A DNA stretch of 64,000 nt, taken from assembly GCA_025060635.1 (NCBI GenBank), contig JANXBN010000004.1, positions 108,565-172,564 of the forward strand, read 5' to 3'. The stretch is from Candidatus Kryptonium sp. GTDB lineage: Bacteria; Bacteroidota; Ignavibacteria; Kryptoniales; Kryptoniaceae. The position numbers and the translations under genes were made by a program. Positions 36,510 to 45,972 of the stretch are shown here, piece by piece; within the stretch, counting starts at the first letter, position 1; every line of letters begins with the position of its first letter. A model generated the notes under the pieces. It made no database searches and was not told where the DNA came from. It saw only the letters and a list, made by a program, of their open reading frames with translations.

Positions 36510-37276
36510 AATACTGGATAGAGGATAACGGGGAAAATTTTATAACAGATGAAGAGTGGGATGATATAATGAAATTGCAAAGATGGTATAACTCTGAATT
36601 CGTATGGACAGCTGGGAAAATAAATTTTAAAAGATTTGCTGTTTTCCCGAATTGGGAAAACATTGAGCTGATGATGTGGGCAGGTGAAAAAGACCCTGTT
36701 AAGAACATAATCGCTAAAAGGTTTGAATCTCTTCTATCGTCAGGTATGAGCGAGCTTGAGGCACTTGAAAAATTGGAAAAGGAAGGTTTGATCGTTCTAA
36801 AGCGTGGAGGATACATTGATAATTCAATCGCAAGTGGGATAACCAGAATCGGGGGCAATGAGTTCAATGCTTATCTTTTGTGTGAATTTCTTCTCAAGGT
36901 GTCGCTTATCGCAACTGGATCTGAGATAACTGTTCACGATGAAGGTGAGTTTATAAAAAGTGGGCTCGTAAAGATTAAAGCTGGCGAAGTATATGTTCAT
37001 AAGACAGATAGAGTTTCTGAGGAGAAATGGGGCGAAATGAGAAGACATAAGAAAGTTTTTTCAATCGTTGATCCATCAAAATATACAAATTACCCGCGTC
37101 TCAAAAATGTCATTCCAAATTACAACTCACTTAACAACAAGGATAAACTTACAATTCTTCATGATTGGAACTGGCTCGGCTACGGTGATCCGTATGACTT
37201 TGAAGGAGATGATTTCGTAGGTTATGACTTGAACAAAAAAGCAAGGGCTATAATTTTTCTAAAAGAAAATAAATAG
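36494..37276 (+). CDS. Conserved-looking hypothetical protein, 260 residues
   Basis: I do not recognise this protein. From the ATG at 36494 (GGAG nine bases upstream) it is soluble and aromatic-rich: MARRIKYWIEDNGENFITDE, WYNSEFVWTAGKINFKRFAV, RFESLLSSGMSELEALEKLE, then a middle region (EFNAYLLCEFLLKVSLIATG) and an end with LTILHDWNWLGYGDPYDFEG. No signal peptide or membrane helix is seen. It overlaps ribE by 16 nt and precedes a DUF4198 protein by 10 nt, so the three are probably co-transcribed. The neighbourhood does not explain its role. Confidence 0.65.
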   Translation: MARRIKYWIEDNGENFITDEEWDDIMKLQRWYNSEFVWTAGKINFKRFAVFPNWENIELMMWAGEKDPVKNIIAKRFESLLSSGMSELEALEKLEKEGLIVLKRGGYIDNSIASGITRIGGNEFNAYLLCEFLLKVSLIATGSEITVHDEGEFIKSGLVKIKAGEVYVHKTDRVSEEKWGEMRRHKKVFSIVDPSKYTNYPRLKNVIPNYNSLNNKDKLTILHDWNWLGYGDPYDFEGDDFVGYDLNKKARAIIFLKENK

Positions 37277-37286
37277 GCAGGTGGTC

Positions 37287-38081
37287 ATGAAGAATTTTTT
37301 AATTTTTCTGCTCGTCTTTAACATTGCTTTTGCTCATGATTACTGGCTTAAACCGAAAAAATTTATTTTATCAAAAGATGATACCTTGACAGTTCATCTT
37401 TATGTCGGGGATAAACTTAACATTGAATTTGAGCGTGAATTTCAAAGTGAGATGACGGAAAAATTTGCAATCATAACGAATGATACCATTATTAACCTCT
37501 TGCCAAATTTAAACGATAAAGCTGTTCCGGTTTTGAATAAAAAATTTGATCTCAGTGGACTTGCCTTAATAGCGATGGACAGGGGATGGGCTTACATTGA
37601 TTTAAGTAGAAAAGATTTTGAAGAATATCTTGAACACGAAGGTATAGATGATATAAAACTTTCTTCAACTGATACCAGTAAAGTTGAGCGAGAAAGATAT
37701 CGCAGATATATTAAATCGCTTATTTCGTTTGATGGAAAAGTAGAAGGTGAAGTTTATAAAAAGGTCATAAATCAACGACTTGAGATAATTCTTTTAAAAA
37801 ATCCCTTTTTGCTTAAGGTTGGGGATGTAATTGAAGCCAAAGTTCTATTTGAAGGCAAGCCGTTGGTAAATAAGACAGTTATGCTTTATAGTTTAGAACG
37901 GAATAAGGTTTCCGAGCAGAAGGTGAAAACGGATAAAAACGGGATAGCGAGGTTTCGCATAAAAAATCCTGGATTTCATCTTGTTCGGCTTGTTTATTTA
38001 CGCAAATGTGAAGGTTGTGATAACTTGGATTGGGAAAGCTTCTGGGCGTCATTTAGTTTTGAAATACGAAGAAGTAAGTGA
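37287..38081 (+). CDS. DUF4198-family secreted protein
   Basis: A 264-residue protein with a signal peptide (MKNFLIFLLVFNIAFAHDYW). The mature start HDYWLKPKKFILSKDDTLTVHLYVGD is typical of DUF4198, whose members are periplasmic and often linked to nickel or cobalt uptake. The C-terminal Ig-like half has GDVIEAKVLFEGKPLVNKTV, KTDKNGIARFRIKNPGFHLV and a CEGC pair that could bind a metal. I start at the ATG at 37287 (AGGTGG site); the GTG at 37281 is less likely. No transporter is adjacent, so metal uptake is only a suggestion. Confidence 0.75.
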   Translation: MKNFLIFLLVFNIAFAHDYWLKPKKFILSKDDTLTVHLYVGDKLNIEFEREFQSEMTEKFAIITNDTIINLLPNLNDKAVPVLNKKFDLSGLALIAMDRGWAYIDLSRKDFEEYLEHEGIDDIKLSSTDTSKVERERYRRYIKSLISFDGKVEGEVYKKVINQRLEIILLKNPFLLKVGDVIEAKVLFEGKPLVNKTVMLYSLERNKVSEQKVKTDKNGIARFRIKNPGFHLVRLVYLRKCEGCDNLDWESFWASFSFEIRRSK

Positions 38082-38224
38082 GATTTTTAAAGGTTGGTTT
38101 GAGTTTTTTATTTGACTTTGCTCTTGAAATTGACCTCTACCTTTGGCTTTCCCGGAACTATATTTACATTGCAAAATCCTCATAAGCTCAAAGACAGGGC
38201 TTGAATTTTTTAATTTTATCTAAA

Positions 38225-38253
38225 TTGATTTTTTGAGTTTAAAAGGTTAAATT
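38225..38253 (+). promoter_or_regulatory. Promoter of the uppS-lpx operon
   Basis: TTGATT (38225-38230), 17 nt, TAAATT (38248-38253), with the uppS TTG start ~37 nt further. The 143 nt before it, back to the DUF4198 stop, show no gene or clear structure. Confidence 0.5.
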
Positions 38254-38289
38254 TTGTTTCGGATATTTTGAAATTCAGAGGATAAAAAT

Positions 38290-39144
38290 TTGGTATTTTT
38301 CAAAAAAAGCGATAATGCCAGCAAGGTGAGCGACCCGGTTTCATCATCAAGGGCTGAAATTAGAAGTTTACATGACAGGAAAATCCAGGAGGAGTTGAAA
38401 AAAAGCGGAGAAATTCCACAGCACATTGCAATAATAATGGATGGAAATGGACGATGGGCGAAGAAAAGAGGTCTTCCAAGGGTTGCCGGACATAAGGAAG
38501 GTGTCAAATCTGTTCGCGATGTCGTTGAGGCATGTGCTCAACTTGGAGTAAAATATCTAACTTTGTTTGCTTTCTCTACGGAGAACTGGAAAAGGCCTAA
38601 ATATGAAATTGATACTCTAATGAAGCTATTGATCAATGCCTTAAGGACTGAAACGGATAAACTTCACAAAAATGACATCAAACTTAATGCGATAGGTGAT
38701 ATTGAAAGCTTACCTCCTGAAGTTCAACAGGAACTTAAAGAAGCTATTGAAAAAACGAAGAACAACAAAAGAATGGTTTTGAACCTTGCTATAAGCTACA
38801 GCGGTAGATGGGAAATAATTGAAGCAGTGAAAAATATTGCAAGAGATGTCAAATCTGGGAAAGTAAAAATTAGCGAGATTGATGATAAACTTTTTTCAAA
38901 CTATCTCAAAACTGCTGGGATGCCTGAACCTGATTTGCTTATAAGGACAAGCGGTGAATATAGAATAAGTAATTTTCTTCTTTGGCAAATTGCATATACT
39001 GAGATTTATATTTGTGATTGTCTCTGGCCTGATTTTAGAAGAAAACACTTGTACGAAGCAATTAGAGATTATCAAAGAAGAGAACGAAGATTTGGCATGA
39101 CGAGCGAGCAGATTAAAAAGAAAAGCTTTAATGGCAATGCGTAG
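38290..39144 (+). CDS. uppS: Isoprenyl transferase (undecaprenyl diphosphate synthase)
   Basis: A 284-residue cis-prenyltransferase: IAIIMDGNGRWAKKRGLPRV with the catalytic Asp, VAGHKEGVKSVRDVVEACAQ, LTLFAFSTENWKRPKYEI, and the C-terminal LLIRTSGEYRISNFLLWQIA, YTEIYICDCLWPDF. It makes the undecaprenyl carrier used for peptidoglycan and LPS. The start appears to be TTG at 38290, preceded by AGAGGAT; the first ~40 residues are a non-conserved extension. It opens the envelope operon and overlaps bamA by 14 nt. Confidence 0.95.
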   Translation: MVFFKKSDNASKVSDPVSSSRAEIRSLHDRKIQEELKKSGEIPQHIAIIMDGNGRWAKKRGLPRVAGHKEGVKSVRDVVEACAQLGVKYLTLFAFSTENWKRPKYEIDTLMKLLINALRTETDKLHKNDIKLNAIGDIESLPPEVQQELKEAIEKTKNNKRMVLNLAISYSGRWEIIEAVKNIARDVKSGKVKISEIDDKLFSNYLKTAGMPEPDLLIRTSGEYRISNFLLWQIAYTEIYICDCLWPDFRRKHLYEAIRDYQRRERRFGMTSEQIKKKSFNGNA

Positions 39145-41497
39145 TTTGACTCTTTACATTTTAATGTTTGTTTTTTTTACATTTAGTTCTTTTTCTCAAC
39201 AGCAGGAAGTTTATAAAATCCTTGGTATCTCAGTTGAAGGTAATACTGTAGCTCAGCCTTCCGCAATAATTCTTAATTCGGGTTTAAAAGTCGGGGATGA
39301 GATCGTTTTCACACGAATTGGTGATATGCTTATTCCTGGAGATAAAGTAAGGAATGCTATCAAACAGCTATGGGCTTTGAAAATTTTCAAGAAAGTTAGC
39401 ATAGAGATTGAAAATCAGGTCGGAAACGGAGTTTATCTTTTGATTCGTGTTGAGGAGTATCCGCGCCTTGATGATATAATAATTCAGGGAAACAAGGCGA
39501 TTTCTACAAAAGATATAAGAAACAAGATAAATCTTGTCAGAGGACAGGTAATTGCTGAAAATAGATTAACATCGGTGGCAAATGAGATAAAGAAGGCATA
39601 CGAAGAAAAGGGGTATTTCTTAGCGGATGTTAAATTTGATATCATTCCAACGAAGGATGGAAGAGCAAATTTAAAAGTTAGCATAAACGAGGGGAAGAAG
39701 ATCTCAATTAGAAAAATAATTTTTGAAGGAAATGTAAAGGTCAAAGATGGTGATTTGAAAGGTGCGATGAAGGAAACCAAAGAGAAAAGATGGTGGATGT
39801 TTTGGCGGACGGCAAAGTTCGATCGGAAGAAATATGATGAGGACAAGAAAAAGATAATTGAGTTTTATCGCAAAAGGGGATTTAAAGATGCAACTATTTT
39901 GGATGATTCTGTTTATGTTGACGAGAAAAGGGAAAATCTTTATATCAAGATAAAACTTTTTGAAGGACCACAATATAAAATTAGAAACATCACCTGGGAG
40001 GGAAACACAGTTTTTGACGATAAAATCCTTAGCGAGCGCTTGGACTTCAAGAAGGGGGATATTTATAATCGCGAGAAATTTGAACGAAATTTATATGGGA
40101 ATGAACAACAAACAGATGTTGCATCACTTTATCTTGATAACGGATATCTGACAATGAATATGCAACCGGAGGAAGTGAAAGTCGGTGAAGATACGCTTGA
40201 TATAGTGATTCATGTTTTTGAGGGGAAACAATTTAGAATAAGAAGAGTTGACATAAAGGGAAACACCAAAACGAAGGATAAAGTAATAAGGCGAGAACTT
40301 TACACAGTCCCGGGGAAATTTTTCAGCCGAAGCGATATTATAAGAAGTATAAGAAATCTTGCGGTTTTGAATTATTTTAACCAAGAAAAGCTCAAACCGG
40401 ATTATAAAATGGTCAGCGACTCAACTGTAGATTTGACTTATGAAGTTGAGGAGAAATCAAGCGATACATTCAATGCTTCAGTTGGATATAGTAGTTTTGG
40501 GTTAATTGGTAGCATTGGAGTGACTTTTAACAATTTCTCAATTACTGAACCTTGGCGCGGTGGAGATGGGCAGATGTTAAATTTTGAATGGGTTTTCGGA
40601 AGATACGATTACAGGACATTTAGCTTAAGTTTCAGAGAACCTTGGTTTAGAGATACACCGACATCAATTGGCTTTAACATCTTTGATACAAGATACGGTT
40701 TTGGTTATGATTTGAGGCAAACTGGTGGCTCTATAAGTTTGGGTAGGAGATTGAGATGGCCTGATGATTATTTCAGGATTGATTACATCTTTAGATTTCA
40801 AATTTATAATGTTTCAGGGACAAGTGGATATTACAGGGAAGGAAAGCATAGTCAATTTAGCTTAACTCAGGTTATATCCAGAAATAGCATTGATAATCCA
40901 ATTTTCCCGAGTATTGGTTCAAATGTTTCTCTATCACTTGAGATATCAGGTGGTCCTATTTTGCCTGGGACGACGGATTATTTTAAAATTACATTGAATT
41001 CTGAGTGGTTTAGCAGGATTTTCAACTGGGAGAAGCTTGTTTTGTATAACTCTTTTGATTGGGGTTATGTTGATGGCTTTAGGCGTGATTCGTTTATTCC
41101 ACCAATTGAGATGTTTTCAATGGGCGGGACGGGGCTTGGATACATTGCGGTTACTCCACTTCGTGGTTATAATGATGTATCCATTGGAGTCACCGCCTAT
41201 AATGTTCCGCAGGGAAAGATCATGATGAAATACACAAGCGAGCTTCGTTTTGGTGTGACTATGAATCCAATGCCCATATATTTGCTTTTGTTTGCTGAAG
41301 CTGGAAACGCTTGGGCGAGGACAAGGCAAGTAAGCTTATTTAATTTGTATCGCTCCGCTGGTTTTGGTGTGCGACTCCACATGCAACCAATTGGTTTAAT
41401 TGGATTTGATTATGGATATGGATTTGATGATGTTGAACCAAAAGACGGAAGACCTGATGGATGGCATTTCCATTTCCAATTTGGAAGAGGTTTTTAA
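39131..41497 (+). CDS. bamA: Outer-membrane protein assembly factor BamA
   Basis: A 788-residue Omp85 protein. A signal peptide (LYILMFVFFTFSSFSQQQ) is followed by POTRA repeats, which show as repeated cores: ISVEGNTVAQPSAIILNSGL, IIQGNKAISTKDIRNKI, IIFEGNVKVKDGDLKGAM, ITWEGNTVFDDKILSERLDF and DIKGNTKTKDKVIRRELYTV, so five. The C-terminal barrel has FSLSFREPWFRDTPTSIGFN, the VDGFRRDSF-type loop and the end FHFQFGRGF. It inserts beta-barrel proteins into the outer membrane. Two Skp-like chaperone genes follow 28 nt later. Confidence 0.95.
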   Translation: MAMRSLTLYILMFVFFTFSSFSQQQEVYKILGISVEGNTVAQPSAIILNSGLKVGDEIVFTRIGDMLIPGDKVRNAIKQLWALKIFKKVSIEIENQVGNGVYLLIRVEEYPRLDDIIIQGNKAISTKDIRNKINLVRGQVIAENRLTSVANEIKKAYEEKGYFLADVKFDIIPTKDGRANLKVSINEGKKISIRKIIFEGNVKVKDGDLKGAMKETKEKRWWMFWRTAKFDRKKYDEDKKKIIEFYRKRGFKDATILDDSVYVDEKRENLYIKIKLFEGPQYKIRNITWEGNTVFDDKILSERLDFKKGDIYNREKFERNLYGNEQQTDVASLYLDNGYLTMNMQPEEVKVGEDTLDIVIHVFEGKQFRIRRVDIKGNTKTKDKVIRRELYTVPGKFFSRSDIIRSIRNLAVLNYFNQEKLKPDYKMVSDSTVDLTYEVEEKSSDTFNASVGYSSFGLIGSIGVTFNNFSITEPWRGGDGQMLNFEWVFGRYDYRTFSLSFREPWFRDTPTSIGFNIFDTRYGFGYDLRQTGGSISLGRRLRWPDDYFRIDYIFRFQIYNVSGTSGYYREGKHSQFSLTQVISRNSIDNPIFPSIGSNVSLSLEISGGPILPGTTDYFKITLNSEWFSRIFNWEKLVLYNSFDWGYVDGFRRDSFIPPIEMFSMGGTGLGYIAVTPLRGYNDVSIGVTAYNVPQGKIMMKYTSELRFGVTMNPMPIYLLLFAEAGNAWARTRQVSLFNLYRSAGFGVRLHMQPIGLIGFDYGYGFDDVEPKDGRPDGWHFHFQFGRGF

Positions 41498-41525
41498 TTT
41501 AAAAACCAAATAAGGAGAACTTGTG

Positions 41526-42062
41526 ATGAGAAAAAATATTGTCCTGATTCTAACAATTTTATTTTTTGCTGTATCTTTACATTCACAGCAGGCAACGATA
41601 AGAATTGGTTATGTTGATTCACAAGTGATCTTGCAACAATTGCCAGAAGCACAAAGAGTTCAAAGAGAGCTTGATAACCTCTTGCAGAAATATCAAACTG
41701 AATACGATCAAATGGTGAAAACTTATCAAAGCAAAGTGGAAGAGTATCAAAAGAAAGAAGCGATGTTGAATCCGCAAGCGAAGGAGCAAATGCAAAGGGA
41801 AATTTTAGAGCTTGAGCAGAAAATTTTTGAATACAGAAATCAAAAGCTTGGACCTCAGGGAGAGTTTGAACAGGAAAGAGAAAAAAGATTAAAGCCATTG
41901 AGAGACAAAATAATTGATGCAATTGAAGATGTCGCTCGTGAGGAAAAGCTAAATTTTGTGTTTGACAAGGCTGGTGATGTTATCCTTCTCTATGCCGACA
42001 AGCAGTTTGACATCACATTTAAAGTGCTTGATAAATTAACGAGAGGAGCAAAATCTAAATGA
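41526..42062 (+). CDS. skp: OmpH/Skp-family periplasmic chaperone (copy 1)
   Basis: A 178-residue Skp-type protein: signal MRKNIVLILTILFFAVSLHS, then IRIGYVDSQVILQQLPEAQR, a long coiled-coil tentacle rich in Gln, Lys and Glu (KSKVEEYQKKEAMLNPQAKE), and the end FVFDKAGDVILLYADKQFDI. Trimers hold unfolded outer-membrane proteins on the way to BamA. Start chosen at the ATG at 41526, eight bases after AAGGAG. It overlaps the second copy by 4 nt. Confidence 0.92.
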   Translation: MRKNIVLILTILFFAVSLHSQQATIRIGYVDSQVILQQLPEAQRVQRELDNLLQKYQTEYDQMVKTYQSKVEEYQKKEAMLNPQAKEQMQREILELEQKIFEYRNQKLGPQGEFEQEREKRLKPLRDKIIDAIEDVAREEKLNFVFDKAGDVILLYADKQFDITFKVLDKLTRGAKSK

Positions 42063-42577
42063 GAATTTTTTTAAGTGTAATTTTTGCTTTTTTTGTTTCT
42101 GTGGGATTTTTGTTTTCGCAAATGAAGATTGGTTATGTTGATTCGGAGACCATAATGAAACAACTTCCCGAGGCACAGGAAGCGCAACGAAAAATTGATG
42201 CCCTCGTCCAGCAGTGGCAAATAGAACTGCAAAGAATGCGAGATGAATGGAAGGCAAAATACGACGAGTATGAGAGAAGAAAACTTATTTTAACTGATGA
42301 AGCAAGAGCTCAGATGGAAAAGGAACTTACCGAGCTTGATAGAAAGATAGCGGAGTTTCAAATGCAAAAGTTTGGTCCAGATGGTGAACTTTACCGCAAG
42401 CAGGATGAGTTTGTAAAGCCAATTCAGAATAAAATTTTCAATGCGATAAAAGAAGTTGCAATTGAGGAAGGATATGACTTTGTGTTTGATAAAAGCGGAG
42501 AAATCTTGTTGCTCTATGCGAACGAGAAATATGATCTAACTCAAAAGGTGCTTAACAAACTTCTTAAAGTAAGGTAG
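42059..42577 (+). CDS. skp: OmpH/Skp-family periplasmic chaperone (copy 2)
   Basis: A 172-residue tandem paralogue with the same plan: signal MRIFLSVIFAFFVSVGFLFS, IGYVDSETIMKQLPEAQEAQ, a coiled-coil arm (WKAKYDEYERRKLILTDEAR) and FVFDKSGEILLLYANEKYDL. The two copies are clearly related at both ends but diverged in the arm, so the duplication is old. They may form mixed trimers or take different clients. lpxD follows after 10 nt. Confidence 0.92.
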   Translation: MRIFLSVIFAFFVSVGFLFSQMKIGYVDSETIMKQLPEAQEAQRKIDALVQQWQIELQRMRDEWKAKYDEYERRKLILTDEARAQMEKELTELDRKIAEFQMQKFGPDGELYRKQDEFVKPIQNKIFNAIKEVAIEEGYDFVFDKSGEILLLYANEKYDLTQKVLNKLLKVR

Positions 42578-42587
42578 AGAACTTTGG

Positions 42588-43622
42588 ATGAAACTTTCCG
42601 AAATAGCGAAAATACTTAATTGCACAATTTTGGGTGATCCTGAGGTTGAGATAAGCAAAGTTTCCGAGATACATAATGCGAACAAAGGTGATATAACTTT
42701 TATAGCAAACCCAAAATATGAAAAGTTTTTTGATACGACGAACGCATCCGCTGTAATTGTTGGAAAAAACTTTGCAAAGAGAAGAGATGATTTATCTTTA
42801 TTGATCGTTGATGACCCATACTTTGCTTTTGTAAAGGTTTTAAAAATGTTAAGTCCAGCGGTGGAGCTTTTGCCCCCTGGGATTCATCCAACCGCTGTGA
42901 TTGCCGAAAGTGCCAGTCTCGGAAAAAATGTTCGGATCGGTGCTAACGCAGTTGTCGGCGAAAGAGTTAAAATTGGAGATAATTCTGTGATAATGCCTGG
43001 TGTTGTCATCGGAGATGATGTTGAGATAGGAAGTGATGTTTTGATTTATCCAAATGTAACCATTTATCACAAATGTAAGATTGGAAACAGGGTTATAATA
43101 CACTCTGGCACGGTAATAGGAAGTGATGGATTTGGTTTCGTTCCAAGACCAGATGGGACATACGAAAAGATACCTCAAATTGGCATTGTTGTAATTGAAG
43201 ACGATGTTGAAATCGGTTCAAATTGTTCAATTGATAGAGCAACTCTCGGAGAGACAGTTATTAAGCGTGGAGCGAAGTTAGATAACTTGATACAAATTGC
43301 TCATAATGTGGTGGTTGGTGAAAATACAGTTATAGCAGCGCAAACTGGGATAGCTGGAAGCACAAAAATAGGTAAAAACTGTGTCCTTGCGGGTCAAGTT
43401 GGAATTATCGGACATATTGAAATTGCAGATAGAACAACGATAGCAGCTCAATCAGGTGTTTCAAAATCAATCACTGAACCGGGAAAGGTTTATTTTGGTT
43501 ATCCTGCAAGGGAACATTCTCTTGCTTTGAGAATAGAGGGAGCAATAAGACAACTTCCGGAGTTGATAAAAGAATTTCGGGAGTTGAAAGCAAAAGTTGA
43601 AAAGTTCTTTTCTGCTGGATGA
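42588..43622 (+). CDS. lpxD: UDP-3-O-(acyl)glucosamine N-acyltransferase
   Basis: A 344-residue LpxD. An N-terminal uridine-binding domain (~1-95, VSEIHNANKGDITFIANPKY) is followed by a left-handed beta-helix of hexapeptide repeats (IAESASLGKNVRIGANAVVG and so on), the catalytic His region LDNLIQIAHNVVVGENTVIA, and IGGD-type turns such as VIIHSGTVIGSDGFGFVPRP. A helical tail ends the trimer subunit. It adds the second acyl chain in lipid A synthesis. In the gap before lpxC (43623-43747) I see no convincing gene. Confidence 0.96.
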   Translation: MKLSEIAKILNCTILGDPEVEISKVSEIHNANKGDITFIANPKYEKFFDTTNASAVIVGKNFAKRRDDLSLLIVDDPYFAFVKVLKMLSPAVELLPPGIHPTAVIAESASLGKNVRIGANAVVGERVKIGDNSVIMPGVVIGDDVEIGSDVLIYPNVTIYHKCKIGNRVIIHSGTVIGSDGFGFVPRPDGTYEKIPQIGIVVIEDDVEIGSNCSIDRATLGETVIKRGAKLDNLIQIAHNVVVGENTVIAAQTGIAGSTKIGKNCVLAGQVGIIGHIEIADRTTIAAQSGVSKSITEPGKVYFGYPAREHSLALRIEGAIRQLPELIKEFRELKAKVEKFFSAG

Positions 43623-43747
43623 ATTGCTAATAGAGAAGATAAGTGATAAAGCAAAAAGCGATGTTGTTGAAGTTTCTGAAAGAAAGACCTTTGAGAAAAT
43701 TGAGGGAGAGTTTAAAGTAAAGAAAAACTAACGGAGGAGCTTTGACA

Positions 43748-45184
43748 ATGCTTGTTCAACAGCAGACGATAAAAAGAGCGATCTCGTTATCGGGAGTTGG
43801 ATTACACACAGGGCAATGGTGCACGATAACTTTCAAGCCTGCGCCACCAAATTATGGGATTAGATTTAAAAGAGTTGATCTCGGAGGCGCGCCAGAAATT
43901 CCCGCACTCGTTGAATATGTTGTTGATGTCAGTCGCGGAACTACTCTCGGAATCGGTGATGTTAGAGTCCATACAGTTGAACATGTGCTTGCTGCGATCG
44001 CTGGGCTTCAAATTGATAATATCTTGATTGAACTTGATTCAATTGAACCACCAGTTGGTGATGGAAGTGCGAAACCTTTTGTTGATGCTTTGCTTGAAGC
44101 AGGGATTGAAAAACAGGACGAGCCAAAAGATTATTTGATAATAGATCAAGCGATTCTTTATTCAGATGAAAGCAAAGGTGTTGATATCGCCGCTTTGCCT
44201 CTTGATGATTTCAGGATCACGATAATGATTGACTATAAAAATCCTGCTCTTGGAAGTCAACACACTGGATTATTTTCGCTTGAAAAGGAATTTGTAACTG
44301 AATTTGCCCCAGCGCGAACATTTTGCTTCCTGCATGAAGTTGAGACGCTTTATGAAATGGGATTAATACGAGGCGGGAATCTTGATAATGCGATAGTGAT
44401 AGTTGATCGTGATCTTTCAAAGGATGAAATAGAAAGGTTGAGTAAAAAATTTGGTTTAAACGAGGTCGTTTTTCTTGGAAGCAATGGTATTTTAAACAAT
44501 AAACCTTTGAGATTCAAAAACGAGCCAGCGAGGCATAAGCTTCTTGATCTCTTGGGTGATCTCGCTCTCGTTGGTGCTCCAATGAAGGCGCAAATCCTTG
44601 CTGCAAGACCTGGGCACGCAAGCAACATTGAATTCGTGAAAAAGATAAGAAAACTCTATTTGCAGAAAAAGCTCGTAAAGAGATACCAGTTTGAGAAAAA
44701 AGAAGGTGTTGTTTTTGACATCAATGCCATTCAAAGGATTTTACCGCATCGTTATCCTTTCCTGCTCGTTGATAAAATAGTTGATTTCAAGATGGAGGAG
44801 AGAATAGTTGGGGTTAAGAATGTAACAGGAAATGAATTTTTCTTCCAAGGTCATTTTCCTGGTCATCCGATAATGCCTGGTGTTTTGATAATTGAAGGGA
44901 TGGCTCAAACTGGCGGTATCTTGCTTTTGAACGGTGAAGAGAACATGGACAACAAATATGTTTATTTCATGGCGATAAAGAACGCAAAATTTAGAAAACC
45001 TGTCTTCCCAGGAGATACTCTTATATTTGAGGTTGAAATGGTTGATAGGAGAACAAAGTACTGCACCATGCGTGGGAAAGCTTATGTTGATGGGAAACTT
45101 GTTGCCGAAGCAGAGATGATGGCAGCAATAGTTACAAAATCGGAGTTAACTTCTGTTGAACAAACTTCGGAAAAAGAAGCATGA
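43748..45184 (+). CDS. lpxC/fabZ: LpxC-FabZ fusion: UDP-3-O-acyl-GlcNAc deacetylase and hydroxyacyl-ACP dehydratase
   Basis: A 478-residue fusion. Residues ~1-310 are LpxC: TIKRAISLSGVGLHTGQWCT, VHTVEHVLAAIAGLQIDNIL (His79, zinc ligand), EFAPARTFCFLHEVE and ARHKLLDLLGDLALVG (the other zinc His and Asp). Residues ~325-478 are FabZ: INAIQRILPHRYPFLLVDKI, and FFQGHFPGHPIMPGVLIIEG with the catalytic His. It couples the committed step of lipid A to supply of fatty acids. This fusion is characteristic of Bacteroidetes/Chlorobi relatives. The ATG at 43748 follows GGAGGAG. It overlaps lpxA by 4 nt. Confidence 0.96.
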   Translation: MLVQQQTIKRAISLSGVGLHTGQWCTITFKPAPPNYGIRFKRVDLGGAPEIPALVEYVVDVSRGTTLGIGDVRVHTVEHVLAAIAGLQIDNILIELDSIEPPVGDGSAKPFVDALLEAGIEKQDEPKDYLIIDQAILYSDESKGVDIAALPLDDFRITIMIDYKNPALGSQHTGLFSLEKEFVTEFAPARTFCFLHEVETLYEMGLIRGGNLDNAIVIVDRDLSKDEIERLSKKFGLNEVVFLGSNGILNNKPLRFKNEPARHKLLDLLGDLALVGAPMKAQILAARPGHASNIEFVKKIRKLYLQKKLVKRYQFEKKEGVVFDINAIQRILPHRYPFLLVDKIVDFKMEERIVGVKNVTGNEFFFQGHFPGHPIMPGVLIIEGMAQTGGILLLNGEENMDNKYVYFMAIKNAKFRKPVFPGDTLIFEVEMVDRRTKYCTMRGKAYVDGKLVAEAEMMAAIVTKSELTSVEQTSEKEA

Positions 45185-45972
45185 GCACCTTTATTGATCC
45201 GCGGGCTGTTGTTAGCCCAAATGCCCAAATCGGGGATAATGTCAAAATAGGACCTTTTACAGTAATTGAAGATAATGTCGTAATTGGAGACGGAACTATC
45301 ATTGGTTCAAATGTATTCATAGGGTATGGCACAAGAATTGGAAAAAATTGTAAAATTTTTCACGGAGCTTCTGTTGGTTCAATACCACAGGATCTAAAAT
45401 TTAAAGATGAAGAAACCACGCTTGAAATTGGTGATAACACGGTGATTCGTGAGTTCTGCACACTAAATAGAGGGACATCTTATTCAGGTAAAACCGTCAT
45501 TGGTAGTAATTGCTTTATCATGGCTTATGTTCATATTGCGCATGATTGTGTGATTGGAAACAATGTAATAATGGCAAATGCGGTGAATCTTGCTGGACAT
45601 GTCGTGGTTGAAGATTATGTCGTGATCGGCGGACTTGTTCCAGTTCATCAGTTTGTAAGAATTGGACAGCATTCAATTGTTGGTGGTGGATGGCGTGTTC
45701 CAAAAGATGTTCCACCATATATAATGGCAGCTCGCGAGCCGTTGAGATTTGAAGGACTTAACATCGTCGGCTTGAGGAGACGAAACTTCCCCAAAGATGT
45801 GATCCAGAAAATTGAGTACGCTTACAGGATAATCTACCAATCAAATCTGAATGTTTCGCAGGCGTTGAAGAAATTAAAAGAAGAAACCGACCTAATACCT
45901 GAAGTTCAAAACATAATTAACTTTATTGAAAAAAGTCAACGCGGGATAATCAGAGGTCCTTATGACAAGTAA
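45181..45972 (+). CDS. lpxA: UDP-N-acetylglucosamine O-acyltransferase
   Basis: A 263-residue LpxA: hexapeptide beta-helix (IDPRAVVSPNAQIGDNVKIG; IEDNVVIGDGTIIGSNVFIG), HGASVGSIPQDLKFKDEETT, VIREFCTLNRGTSYSGKTVI, the catalytic His in YVHIAHDCVIGNNVIMANAV, and the end domain GLNIVGLRRRNFPKDVIQ. It adds the first hydroxyacyl chain to UDP-GlcNAc. ATGA overlap with lpxC/fabZ, and 11 nt overlap with the next gene. lpxB and lpxK are not in the window. Confidence 0.97.
   Translation: MSTFIDPRAVVSPNAQIGDNVKIGPFTVIEDNVVIGDGTIIGSNVFIGYGTRIGKNCKIFHGASVGSIPQDLKFKDEETTLEIGDNTVIREFCTLNRGTSYSGKTVIGSNCFIMAYVHIAHDCVIGNNVIMANAVNLAGHVVVEDYVVIGGLVPVHQFVRIGQHSIVGGGWRVPKDVPPYIMAAREPLRFEGLNIVGLRRRNFPKDVIQKIEYAYRIIYQSNLNVSQALKKLKEETDLIPEVQNIINFIEKSQRGIIRGPYDK

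Noticed and set aside
43624..43731. A 35-codon frame from TTG between lpxD and lpxC
   Set aside because: Composition is protein-like, but there is no ATG and no ribosome site, and it continues a shadow frame from the end of lpxD.
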